Below the pieces are notes generated by a model. The model was not told the origin of the DNA. It made no database searches and was given only the letters and a program-made list of their open reading frames with translations. From the NCBI RefSeq assembly GCF_000007705.1, contig NC_005085.1, forward strand, positions 1,745,752 through 1,809,751: a stretch of DNA of 64,000 nt, in the 5' to 3' direction. Below are positions 1 to 8,800 of this stretch, in pieces. The stretch's first letter is position 1. Each line of letters opens with the position of its first letter. The DNA comes from Chromobacterium violaceum ATCC 12472. GTDB taxonomy: Bacteria; Pseudomonadota; Gammaproteobacteria; Burkholderiales; Chromobacteriaceae. Position numbers and translations under genes: made by a program.

Positions 1-306
1 TTGTATGGCCGCTATTGGGGCGCGCTGGAAGAGGTGCCTTGCCTGCACTTCGAGCTGTGCTATTACCAGGGGCTGGAGTATGCGATCAGCCGAGGGCTGA
101 GCGTCTTCGAAGGCGGGGCCCAGGGCGAGCACAAGCAGGCCCGCGGTTTCGAGCCGGCGCGCACGGTTTCCGCCCACTATATCGCGGATCCCAGGTTCCG
201 TTCCGCCATCGCGGATTGGCTGCGGCGGGAGCGAGATGGCGTGGCTGATTATGTCGATCAGTTATTTTCCCATTCGGCTTATAAAACACTTGCGCGCGAA
301 GAATAG
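1..306 (+). CDS. C-terminal part of a GNAT/FemAB-like acyltransferase (DUF482 type), truncated by window edge
   Basis: This is the last 101 codons of a longer gene; the reading frame is open to base 1, so the TTG at base 1 is an internal codon and not a trusted start. The visible tail (RYWGALEEVPCLHFELCYYQ, then FEGGAQGEHKQARGF) matches my recollection of the C-terminal signature of the proteins once called peptidogalycan biosynthesis/recognition proteins, a GNAT-fold family related to FemAB peptidyl transferases. Family members are roughly 370-390 residues, so about three quarters lies outside the window. The substrate of this family is not well established. The gene ends about 60 bp before the first tRNA-Ser and shows no clear terminator of its own. 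The family call is by motif only. Confidence 0.7.
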   Translation: MYGRYWGALEEVPCLHFELCYYQGLEYAISRGLSVFEGGAQGEHKQARGFEPARTVSAHYIADPRFRSAIADWLRRERDGVADYVDQLFSHSAYKTLAREE

Positions 307-365
307 GGCTTATATACTGCGCAGCCTCTGTGAACGAAACGCCCGGCGTCTCGATCCAGGGTTCT

Positions 366-456
366 GGAGAGGTGGATGAGTGGTTTAAGTCGCACGCCTG
401 GAAAGCGTGTTCAGGTTAATAGCCTGACGGGGGTTCGAATCCCCCCCTCTCCGCCA
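366..456 (+). tRNA. tRNA-Ser (anticodon GGA), copy 1
   Basis: A complete class II tRNA with encoded CCA. The 7-bp acceptor stem is GGAGAGG (366-372) with CCTCTCC (446-452), discriminator G453 and CCA 454-456. The anticodon GGA is at 400-402 between arms ACGC and GCGT, so it reads UCC and UCU serine codons. The long variable arm (about 411-430) and the T-loop GTTCGAA are clear. It lies 53 bp ahead of a near-identical copy, and the two are probably one transcript. Confidence 0.97.
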
Positions 457-509
457 GAATTCATTACGGAATCGCCCTGGCGGTTTCGACAATCCAGCAA
501 GACACCTCC

Positions 510-600
510 GGAGAGGTGGATGAGTGGTTTAAGTCGCACGCCTGGAAAGCGTGTTTAGGTTAATAGCCTAACGGGGGTTCGAATCCCCCCCTCTCCGCCA
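510..600 (+). tRNA. tRNA-Ser (anticodon GGA), copy 2
   Basis: A tandem duplicate of the preceding tRNA-Ser, 91 bases including the encoded CCA at 598-600. Acceptor, D, anticodon and T arms are identical to copy 1. Only the variable arm differs, where one C-G pair has become T-A, so the helix is kept. A strong terminator follows directly. Confidence 0.97.
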
Positions 601-605
601 AATTG

Positions 606-632
606 AAAAGCCCCGATCCGTCGGGGCTTTTC
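606..632 (+). terminator. intrinsic terminator of the tRNA-Ser pair
   Basis: A stem of AAAAGCCCCGA with TCGGGGCTTTT around a TCCG loop, ending in a T run, lies five bases after the second tRNA. The rest of 633-960 holds no gene or structure I can support apart from the upstream region of the tyrosinase gene. Confidence 0.9.
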
Positions 633-960
633 GCTTCTCCGCCGCAAGAAAACCGGCGTCCTATTTTCCGCCTCGACTTTCTGTTTTTCCGATATTGCGA
701 CGTGTCAGGCGGTTTTACCCGGTTTGGCAGGCAATGCTTGGAGCTGTTGTAAGTGTTGCTCCGGATTGCGGACCGATGCGGAAGAATCTAATCAGGATAG
801 TGCCATGTTGAATAAATACGACCGGCATATCCGCCGCGGCCTTCATTTCGCCTGGCGACATCTTTAGCAATCGCATCCACCATTCCGCCGCGGCCAAGCG
901 GCAACACGGCCAAGCGCGCGGGAACGGATTCATCACCATGATCCGCATCCGGGAGGAAAC

Positions 961-2472
961 ATGTCCGATTTGAATCGTCGTCAATTGCTGAAGGGCGGGG
1001 CCATCGTCTTCGGCAGCCTCGCCCTGTCCGAACCCTCGCTGGCCCGGTTGCTGCGCCTGAGCCGGGGCACCCGCTACAATGTCGCCAGCCCGCAAGGCAA
1101 GGCGATGCTGGAGATCTACGCCGGCGCGGTCAGGAAAATGATGGATCCCGCCCAATATCCGGAAGGCAATCCGCTGAACTGGATATTCCAGTGGTACACC
1201 CATTTCGTGCGGGGCGACCGGACCAAGCAGCAGGAACTGAACCGGGTCTACCCTTCGCCGTCGGCCAACCGCACTTTGGCCGAAAAGATGTGGAATACCT
1301 GTCAGGCCCACAGTTCGGGGCAGCGCGAGGATTTCTTCCTGCCCTGGCACCGGATGTTCATCACCTATTTCGAAGACATCATCCGCCAGGTGTCGGGCAG
1401 GCATGATTTCACGCTGCCGTACTGGGACTATACCGACCCCAGCCAGCAGGTGCTGCCGATCGAGTTCCGGCGTCCCGGCGACCCGGTCTGGGGGCCGTTG
1501 TACCGCGAGACCCGCTGGCCAGGCACCAATGCCGGCAAGAACGTCACCGAGGGGAGAAGCAAGCTGACCCTGGACTGCATGAAGTCCAATCTGTATTCCG
1601 GCTCGGCCGGCGACGCGGGGTTCTGCGCCAACACCGACATGAATCCGCATGGCGCGCTGCACGTCGACGTCGGCAACAGCCAGGGCATGGCCCAGGTGCC
1701 GTGGGCGGCGAACGATCCCATCTTCTGGATCCACCATTGCAATATCGACCGGATCTGGGCCAGCTGGAACCTGGCCGGCGGCAAGAACCCTGCCGATGCG
1801 CCCTTCCTCAACCAGCAGTTCGTCTTCGCGTCGCCGACCGGCACCGCGGTGGTCGCGACGGTCAAGAACTTCCTGTCGCTTCCCAGGGATGCCTATTCCA
1901 GCTATGTCTCGCGGCCGCCGGGCAGCCTGCCGTTCCCGCTCAAGCTGGCGCCGCTCAAGGCGCCGCTGGCCTTGAAGCTGGAGAGCTTCGCGAGCGAAGC
2001 CGCGGGCGTGGTGAGGTTGGGTAACGCGCCGGTCACCGTCGATCTGGGCGACGCGAAGTCGACAGCCGCGTCGGCGCCGCGGGTCGAGATGCTGTCGAGC
2101 CGCCTGGGCAGGCTCGGCAAACAGTCCAACCTGTTCCTGCGCTTCGAAGGCCTGTCCGCCCATGGCGCCGTCAACGGCGTTTACAATGTCTATGTCCATG
2201 CCGGCGACGCGCCGGCCGCCGATACGCAGGGACCGGGCTTCGTGGGGCAGATCAACTTCTTCAGCGCCGCCGGCACCCATCAGCATGACGGCGAGGATGC
2301 AGGCAACCATCCGGACAAAAAGGCGTTCAGCTTCCTGCTGCGGGCGGAGACGCGCGCCTGGCTGCAGAAAAACGGCGGGGGCGAGCCCAAGGTCACGCTG
2401 GTGCCCTCGGAGCCCTCCGGCAACGATGAGGCGATGCCCACGATAGACAAGATAGCGCTGGTGGCGCCGTGA
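961..2472 (+). CDS. Tat-exported tyrosinase (type-3 copper polyphenol oxidase)
   Basis: The 503-residue product should oxidise phenols to o-quinones with a binuclear type-3 copper centre. Copper A ligands are likely H81 (WYTHF), H117 (QAHSS) and H130 (PWHRMF); copper B ligands are H230 and H234 (NPHGALH) and H258 or H259 (WIHHCNID). The N-terminus carries a twin-arginine export signal (NRRQLLKG followed by a hydrophobic stretch ending at SLA), as expected for a protein folded with copper before export. After the catalytic core, roughly residues 370-503 form a beta-rich tail with VGQINFF, like the C-terminal domain that covers the active site in plant and fungal enzymes. The start has a good GGGAGG ribosome site. 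A small secreted protein follows and looks related to this tail. Physiological substrate is unknown; pigment formation is a guess. Confidence 0.93.
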   Translation: MSDLNRRQLLKGGAIVFGSLALSEPSLARLLRLSRGTRYNVASPQGKAMLEIYAGAVRKMMDPAQYPEGNPLNWIFQWYTHFVRGDRTKQQELNRVYPSPSANRTLAEKMWNTCQAHSSGQREDFFLPWHRMFITYFEDIIRQVSGRHDFTLPYWDYTDPSQQVLPIEFRRPGDPVWGPLYRETRWPGTNAGKNVTEGRSKLTLDCMKSNLYSGSAGDAGFCANTDMNPHGALHVDVGNSQGMAQVPWAANDPIFWIHHCNIDRIWASWNLAGGKNPADAPFLNQQFVFASPTGTAVVATVKNFLSLPRDAYSSYVSRPPGSLPFPLKLAPLKAPLALKLESFASEAAGVVRLGNAPVTVDLGDAKSTAASAPRVEMLSSRLGRLGKQSNLFLRFEGLSAHGAVNGVYNVYVHAGDAPAADTQGPGFVGQINFFSAAGTHQHDGEDAGNHPDKKAFSFLLRAETRAWLQKNGGGEPKVTLVPSEPSGNDEAMPTIDKIALVAP

Positions 2473-2537
2473 CATCGCGCGGCGCGGGCGGTTTGGCCGG
2501 ACCGCGCCGCCGCTGGCCGCCGGGGAGGGCGTGGCGA

Positions 2538-3014
2538 ATGGGGCCGAGAATGCGTTCCGCTTGCGCCGCGCTTGCGCTCGTCTTGTCCGGACCATCGCAG
2601 GGAGACGCGGCCGGTATGCGTTTGCTGGGAAAGTACGATGGGGGCGGACGCGGCGTGGAGCTCGGCGCGGATCCCGTGCGCATCGCGATCCCGCTGGATG
2701 CGCGGGCTTGCGATGGGAAAAGCGCGCGCGTCACCCTGTACCTCAGGGGCTTGCGGGCGGACAGCGGAGCGCATCCCGGCTATCGCGTGCTGCTGATTGG
2801 CCGAGGCGCCCGCGCGGCTGGGGAGCGGGTCGGCGAGATCAATTTCTACGGCATCGGACCCGAGGTCCGGCGGGACGCCAGTTTCGAACTGGCGCCCAGG
2901 CTTCTGATGACCCGGCAAAGGCCATGCGCCGTCGTGCTGTTGCTGCAGCCAGAGGGCGGGGCGGGGAGCGCGGGCAAGGCGGCCATCGGCAGCGTGGAGA
3001 TATGGCGCGAGTGA
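2538..3014 (+). CDS. small secreted protein resembling the tyrosinase C-terminal domain
   Basis: A 158-residue product with an N-terminal signal sequence (MRSACAALALVLSG, cleavage near GDAAG). I chose the ATG at 2538 because GGGGAGGG at 2522-2529 is well spaced for it; the same frame is open from a GTG at 2469 that overlaps the tyrosinase stop, but that start would put 23 basic and proline-rich residues before the signal peptide. No standard family was recognised. By eye its body follows the order of the upstream tyrosinase tail: a beta segment (LYLRGL against LFLRFEGL), then YRVLLIG against YNVYVHAG, then VGEINFYG against VGQINFFS, then a strand ending near VEIW against KIALV. It has none of the copper-site histidine motifs. 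A role as chaperone, caddie or shield for the tyrosinase is inference from position and this similarity. Confidence 0.7.
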   Translation: MGPRMRSACAALALVLSGPSQGDAAGMRLLGKYDGGGRGVELGADPVRIAIPLDARACDGKSARVTLYLRGLRADSGAHPGYRVLLIGRGARAAGERVGEINFYGIGPEVRRDASFELAPRLLMTRQRPCAVVLLLQPEGGAGSAGKAAIGSVEIWRE

Positions 3015-3293
3015 TCTGTCGGCCATGCGCGCGGCGCGGCTTGGTTTCCTTTTCAACCCGGGCGAGTCCTCTTCCGTAATAGTGCGTACCGCGGCTTCGC
3101 CCGGGCGCGAGGCAAGGCTTTGCGCATGCCGGCTGCCGAAAGTACCGGCGCGCGCTGGACTTTCTCCTAACCTTAGCCTCATTGCATAACTACAATGGAT
3201 GGAATACAGCGGCAAATTTGACCAGCAAGCCGGCATGCCGGATGCGGGGGCGCCGACGCTCGCATCTTGCTGCCGTCGTCACAAGGAAGCCCG

Positions 3294-5744
3294 ATGTTCA
3301 ACGACTTGCGACGCGAGCAGGCGAGCATCCTGATCGTCGACGATGTGGCAAGTAATATCCACGTGATTAGAGAGGCGGTAAGGGGCCTGGGAGAGGTGCG
3401 CTTCGCCACCAGCGGCAAGGCGGCGCTGGAGATCGCCCAGAAAAACGCGCCGGATGTGATCCTGCTCGACATCGAAATGCCGGGCATGGACGGCTACGAG
3501 GTGTGCAAGGCGATCAAGGCGTCTCCCCGGCTGCGCGACATCCCGGTGATCTTCGTCACCTCCCACGATCAGCGCGAACACGAGCTGCAGGCGCTGAACA
3601 TGGGCGGCGTCGACTTTCTGCACAAGCCGCTGAACGTGCCGGTGGCGCGCGCCCGGATCCAGACCCATCTCGCCTTGCAGCTGAAGACCAGGCAATTGGC
3701 CTTGGCCAAGAAGGACCTTGCCGACGTGCTGCAGCATCTGCCGGCCTTCGTCGCGCATTGGAGCGGCGGGCTGTGCTGCCAGTTCTGCAACGACATCGCC
3801 GGACACTGGTTCGGCGTCTCCGCCGCCACCATGCGCGGCATGCACGTGCGCAAGGTGCTGGGCGAAACCAACTATGCCGCGATCGAGGAGCACCTGAAGG
3901 ACGTGATGCGCGGCAACTGCCCGTCGTTCGATCTGGGCTTCGTTCGGCGCGAGGGTGGACTGCTGTATGGCCAGGTGTCGCTAGTGTTCCGTCCTGACGA
4001 GGAAGGGCAGCCCGGCTTCCTGATGCTGATCACCGACGTCACCGAGCGCAAGCGGGCCGAGCAGGCGCTGCGCGACGAGAAGGAGCGGATCCGCATCACG
4101 CTGAATTCGATCGGCGACGCGGTGATCGCCACCGACGCCAACGGCAACATCACCTTCCTGAATCCGATCGCCGAGGACATGACCGGCTGGCAATCCAGGG
4201 AGGCATTGGGCGAGCCGGTGGAAAAAATCATGCCGCTCAGGGAGAGCTCCCAGGGCCACGCGATGTTCAACCCGATCCGGCTGGTGCTGTCGGAGCAGCG
4301 GTCGGTCGGCATGGCGATGAACTGCGCGCTGCAGCGCAGGGACGGCCAGTTGCTGGAGCTGGAGGATTCGGCCTCGCCCATCCTGGACCACGCCGGCAAG
4401 CTGACCGGCGCCATCATCGTGTTCCACGACGTTAGCGAGGCCAGGGCCATGGCGGTGAAAATGACCCACCTGGCCCACCACGACGCGCTGACCAATCTGC
4501 CCAACCGGATGCTGCTGCAGGACCGCACGCAGCAGGCGCTGCAGCAGGCCGCCCATAGCGGCGACCGGCTGGGGCTGTACATCCTGGACATAGACCATTT
4601 CAAGGTGATCAACGACTCGATGGGACATTCGGTCGGCGACCAGCTGCTGCAGCGGGTGGCGCGCCGGCTGCAGGCCGCGCTCCGCCCCTGCGACACCGTC
4701 AGCCGGCAGGGCGGCGACGAATTCATCATCCTGGTGCCTGGGCTGGGCGGCATTGAGCAGGCCGGCGCGATGGCCGACAAGATGCTGAAAGCCATTTCCG
4801 AGCCCTATCTGCTGGATGGCAACCGCTACGATCTGTCCGGCAGCATAGGCGTCGGGATTTACCCGGACGACAGCAAGAACCAGGAAGAGCTGTACCGGCA
4901 CGCCGACGCTGCGATGTACCGCGCGAAGCAGGAAGGCCGCAACCGCTACCGTTTCTTCTCGTCCGAAATCGAGGAGGCGCTGCTGACGCGGCAGGCGCTG
5001 GAGCGGCATATCCGCATGGGCGCGGAACAGGGCGGTTTCCTGGTTTACTACCAGCCCAAGGTGGACGCGGGCGGCGGCGGCGTGGTCGGCCTGGAGGCGC
5101 TGCTGCGCTGGCGCAACGACAAGGATGAAATCGTGTCGCCGTCGCATTTCATCCCGCTGGCGGAGGAAACCGGGCTGATCGTGCCGCTGGGGCTGTTCGT
5201 GCTGCGGCAGGCCTGCCTGGACGGCAAGCGCTGGCTGGATGCCGGCCGGCGGCTGAGGATAGCGGTCAACGTGTCGGCGGTGCAGGTGATGGAGTCCGAC
5301 TTCTGCGATGCGGTGAGGCGGGTATTGAAGGAAACCGGCCTGCCGACCGAGCTGTTGGAGCTGGAAATCACCGAAGGCGTGCTGGCGCAGGACGTCGAGC
5401 GGACCATGAGCGTGCTGGCGGAGCTGAAGAGCCTGGGCGTCTCCATCGCCATCGACGATTTCGGCACCGGCTATTCCAGCCTGTCCTATTTGAAGCTGTT
5501 TCCGCTGGATGTGCTGAAGATAGACCAGAGCTTCATTCACGACATGCTTGACGATAGGCACAGCGCCGCCATCGTCGCGGCCATCGCCAGCATGGCGCAG
5601 GGCATGGGCCTGCGCCTGGTGGCGGAGGGCGTGGAGCGCGAGGAGCAGGCCCGGGAGCTGCTCCGGCTGGGTTGCCGCATCATGCAGGGTTTCCTCTACG
5701 GCAGGCCGGAGCCGGCCGCCGAAATCGACAGGCGTTTCGCCTGA
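3294..5744 (+). CDS. response regulator with PAS, GGDEF and EAL domains
   Basis: An 816-residue cytoplasmic signalling protein. A receiver domain spans about 8-125 with the phosphorylatable aspartate D59 (LLDIEMPG) and the conserved lysine in HKPLN. Two PAS segments follow (about 140-255, ending TDVTERKRAEQ, and 262-390). The GGDEF motif is intact at about 473-477 (RQGGDEFIIL), so diguanylate cyclase activity is possible. The EAL domain starts near 601 (GLEALLRW) and keeps EITEGVL, DDFGTGYSS and KIDQSF, so cyclic-di-GMP phosphodiesterase activity is also plausible. The ATG at 3294 has AAGGAA upstream and puts the receiver at the N-terminus. The adjacent hybrid kinase is the likely phosphate donor. 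Which of the two opposing activities dominates cannot be read from sequence. Confidence 0.93.
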   Translation: MFNDLRREQASILIVDDVASNIHVIREAVRGLGEVRFATSGKAALEIAQKNAPDVILLDIEMPGMDGYEVCKAIKASPRLRDIPVIFVTSHDQREHELQALNMGGVDFLHKPLNVPVARARIQTHLALQLKTRQLALAKKDLADVLQHLPAFVAHWSGGLCCQFCNDIAGHWFGVSAATMRGMHVRKVLGETNYAAIEEHLKDVMRGNCPSFDLGFVRREGGLLYGQVSLVFRPDEEGQPGFLMLITDVTERKRAEQALRDEKERIRITLNSIGDAVIATDANGNITFLNPIAEDMTGWQSREALGEPVEKIMPLRESSQGHAMFNPIRLVLSEQRSVGMAMNCALQRRDGQLLELEDSASPILDHAGKLTGAIIVFHDVSEARAMAVKMTHLAHHDALTNLPNRMLLQDRTQQALQQAAHSGDRLGLYILDIDHFKVINDSMGHSVGDQLLQRVARRLQAALRPCDTVSRQGGDEFIILVPGLGGIEQAGAMADKMLKAISEPYLLDGNRYDLSGSIGVGIYPDDSKNQEELYRHADAAMYRAKQEGRNRYRFFSSEIEEALLTRQALERHIRMGAEQGGFLVYYQPKVDAGGGGVVGLEALLRWRNDKDEIVSPSHFIPLAEETGLIVPLGLFVLRQACLDGKRWLDAGRRLRIAVNVSAVQVMESDFCDAVRRVLKETGLPTELLELEITEGVLAQDVERTMSVLAELKSLGVSIAIDDFGTGYSSLSYLKLFPLDVLKIDQSFIHDMLDDRHSAAIVAAIASMAQGMGLRLVAEGVEREEQARELLRLGCRIMQGFLYGRPEPAAEIDRRFA

Positions 5745-5762
5745 CGGCGTTCTTCCCGAGAT

Positions 5763-5794
5763 CCGGACCGGCCAGACCGGTCCGGTCGCGTTTT
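5763..5794 (+). terminator. weak intrinsic terminator or attenuator between the GGDEF/EAL gene and the kinase gene
   Basis: A perfect 9-bp stem, CCGGACCGG (5763-5771) with CCGGTCCGG (5777-5785), is followed five bases later by TTTT. The T run is short, so partial read-through into the kinase gene 24 bases downstream is likely. Confidence 0.6.
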
Positions 5795-5817
5795 GACGAT
5801 GAAGCTGGGGGCATGCC

Positions 5818-8800
5818 TTGAGTGAACATTGCGATTCGTCCGCCTGGATGAAAAAACCGCTATTGCCCGCGTCGGCCACCGCGCTGCTGGTTCTGCTGCT
5901 GGGCGCCGTCCTGAGCCTGTCGCTGGGCTGGAAAGTCTCTCGCGACAACCGCGAACGCGTCGATGCCGAGCTGCGGCGCGAGGCGCGGCAACTGGGCGTG
6001 GAGGTGGCCGCCCGCATCCGGCGCTACCAAAATGGCTTGGGCGGCGCGCGGGGCGCGATCGCCAGCAACGGCGAGCACGGCATCAACCGCCAGCGTTTCC
6101 GGGTCTATACCCAGAGCTTGAACGCTGCGGTCGAATTCCCCGGCTTGCTTGGATTCGGCTATGCGCGCAGGGTGCCGCCGCAGCGGGTGGCGGAATTCGT
6201 GCGACAGGAGCGCCGGGATGGCGAGCCTGGCTTCTCCATTCGCCAGCTGCGTCCGCATGAGGGCGAGCGCGCGGTCATCGTCTATTTCGAGCCGGAACCG
6301 GGCAATCGTTTCGTCATCGGAGTCGATATCGCGTCCGAGCCCAGCAGGCGGGCGGCGGCAGAGGCCGCGCTGCGCAGCGGGCAAGCCCGGCTGAGCGAAC
6401 CCATCGCCCTGATGCCGCATCCGGAAGACAAGGCGCAAGCCTTTCTGCTGTTGTTGCCGGTGTACGCCGGCGGCGCGACGCCGGCCAGCGAGGAGGGCAG
6501 GCTGCGGGCGGGCTTCGGCTGGGTTTTCGCGCCCATCCGGGCGCAGGATGCGATGGCGGGGCTGATGGCCGACCTCCCGGGCGTCGCCGTGGAATTGGCC
6601 GACGTGACGGACGGCAGGAAGGCGGTTTTCTTTCAGGGCGGGTCGAATCCGGCCCAGCCCATCGCCGCGGCCTCGGAGCTGCAGCCGCTGTTCGGCCGGG
6701 ACTGGAGGCTGTCCTTGCGCGCCGGACCGGCCTTCGCCGACAGCCTGAAGCTGCCAAGCGCCGCGCTGGTGGCGTCGTCAGGCTTGGCGGCGAGCGTCCT
6801 GTCCGCTCTGCTGGCGCTGGTGGTGGGGCGCAATCGCCAGCGGCGGCGAGAGCTGCTGGCGGCGCAGAGCCGGCTGGCGGCCATCGTCGAGGGCTCGGTG
6901 GACGCCATCATCAGCAAGACCCTGGACGGCGTGGTCACCAGCTGGAATCTCAGCGCGGAGCGGCTGTTCGGCTATCGGGCCGACGAGGCTGTGGGGCAGC
7001 CGCTGGCGAAGCTGATCGTGCCGGAGGACAGGCGCGGAGAGGAGGTGGACATCCTGCGCCGGATCGCCCGCGGCGAGCGCATAGAGCACTTCGAAACGGT
7101 ACGCATGCGCAAGGACGGGAGCTTGCTGATCGTGTCGGTATCGATCTCGCCGGTGCTGGACGAGGCCGGGCGGGTGGTGGGCGCGTCCAAGGTGCTGAGG
7201 GACCTCAGCGAGCAGAAGCGGATCAAGGCCGAACTGCAGGTGCTGAGCGAAAATCTCGAGCAAAGGGTGGCCGACCGCACGGCGGAACTGGATCAGGCCT
7301 GGCGCACGCTGCAGACGGTGCTGGACGCCGTGCCGTTCATCATCGGCTATTGGGATTGCGACCAGATCAATCGCGTGGCCAATCACGCGTACCGTACCTG
7401 GTTCGGCATCGATCCAGGGGCCTTGCCGGGCATGCGGATGCGCGATTTGCTGGGAGAGCCGCTCTACCAGGCCAACCTGCCGCATATCGAGGCGGTGCTT
7501 GGCGGCGAACCTCAGGTTTTCGAGCGGCAGATTTGCGGACAGGACGGCGTGGTGCGCCATTCGCTGACGACGTATCTGCCCGACCTCGTCAACGACGAGG
7601 TCCGGGGCTTCTACGCCATCGTCCAGGACATTTCCGAGCAAGTGGAGAGCCGCAGCCGGCTGACTTCGGCGCTGAAGGAGCGCGAGTTGCTGCTGGACAC
7701 TATCAACCAGCAGCTGCTGTACACCGCCACCGATACCGACGGACGGATACTGGAGGCCAACGATCTGTTCTGCCAGGTTCACGGCTACGAGCGCAAGGAA
7801 TTGCTGGGCTGGGATCACCGCAAATTGAGCGCTGGCGTCCATCCGGCGATGTTCTGGCAGTCGCTGTGGCGCACCATAGCCTCGGGCCGCGTGTGGCGCG
7901 GCGAGGTCTGCAACCAGACCCGGGAGGGCAGGCAGCGTTGGTTCGACACCGTGATCGTGCCCCATGCCGGGGACAGCGGCCGCATCGAGCGCTATATCGC
8001 GCTGCGCATCGACATCACTGAGCGGAAGTTGGCCGACGCCGAGCTCGCCCGCGTGCATGGCATGTTGAGCAATGTGCTGCGCGCGGCGTCGGAAGTGGCC
8101 ATCATCGCCGCCGACGTCCATGGCGTGGTTTCGCTGTTCAACAGCGGCGCGCAGCGCATGCTCGGCTACAGCGAGAACGAGATGGTGGGGCGGGCGATGC
8201 TGACCCATTTCCATCTGCCGGAGGAGTTGCGCGAGCATGGCGAGGCCTTGAGCCAGCGTTATGAGCGCCAGGTGGAGGGGTTGCGCGCGCTGGTGCAGGA
8301 GCCCGAGGCCAGCGGAGCCGAGACGCGGGAATGGACCTATGTCCGCAAGGACGGCTCCCAGCTTCAGGTATCGCTGATGGTGACCGCGATGCGGGACGCC
8401 GACGAGCTGGTGGTCGGCTACCTGGCCATCGCCGCCGACATCACCATTCCGCAGCGGCAGCAGCGGGAGCTGGTGGCGGCCCGCGACCAGTTGCAGCTGG
8501 CTGCCGAAGTGGCCCAGCTTGGAGTGTGGAGCTGGTCGCCGGCGGACAACCAGCTGCGCTGGAACGCGCAGATGTTCGAAATCTACCGCCAGCCGCCGGA
8601 ACTGGCAGAGCGGGGGCTGGAGTACCGGCACTGGCGCGAGCGGGTGCATCCGGACGATGTGGACAGCGTGGAGGCCGACCTGCGCGCGCTGCTGGAGCGC
8701 GGCGAGGCGATGGACAGGGTGTTCCGGGTGCGGCTGCCGGACGGAGAGATGCGCTACGTGCAGGTCGGCGCGCGTCTGGAGCGCCACGGCGACGGCGTGC

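Noticed and set aside
715-2595. 626-codon open frame on the minus strand over the tyrosinase gene
   Set aside because: It is antisense to a gene with full copper-site motifs; its protein is rich in Arg, Ala and His in the pattern typical of GC-rich shadow frames and has no recognisable domain.
3981-6017. Long minus-strand open frame across the GGDEF/EAL gene
   Set aside because: Third-position GC bias explains it; the plus strand protein has all domain motifs and the shadow crosses the terminator region.
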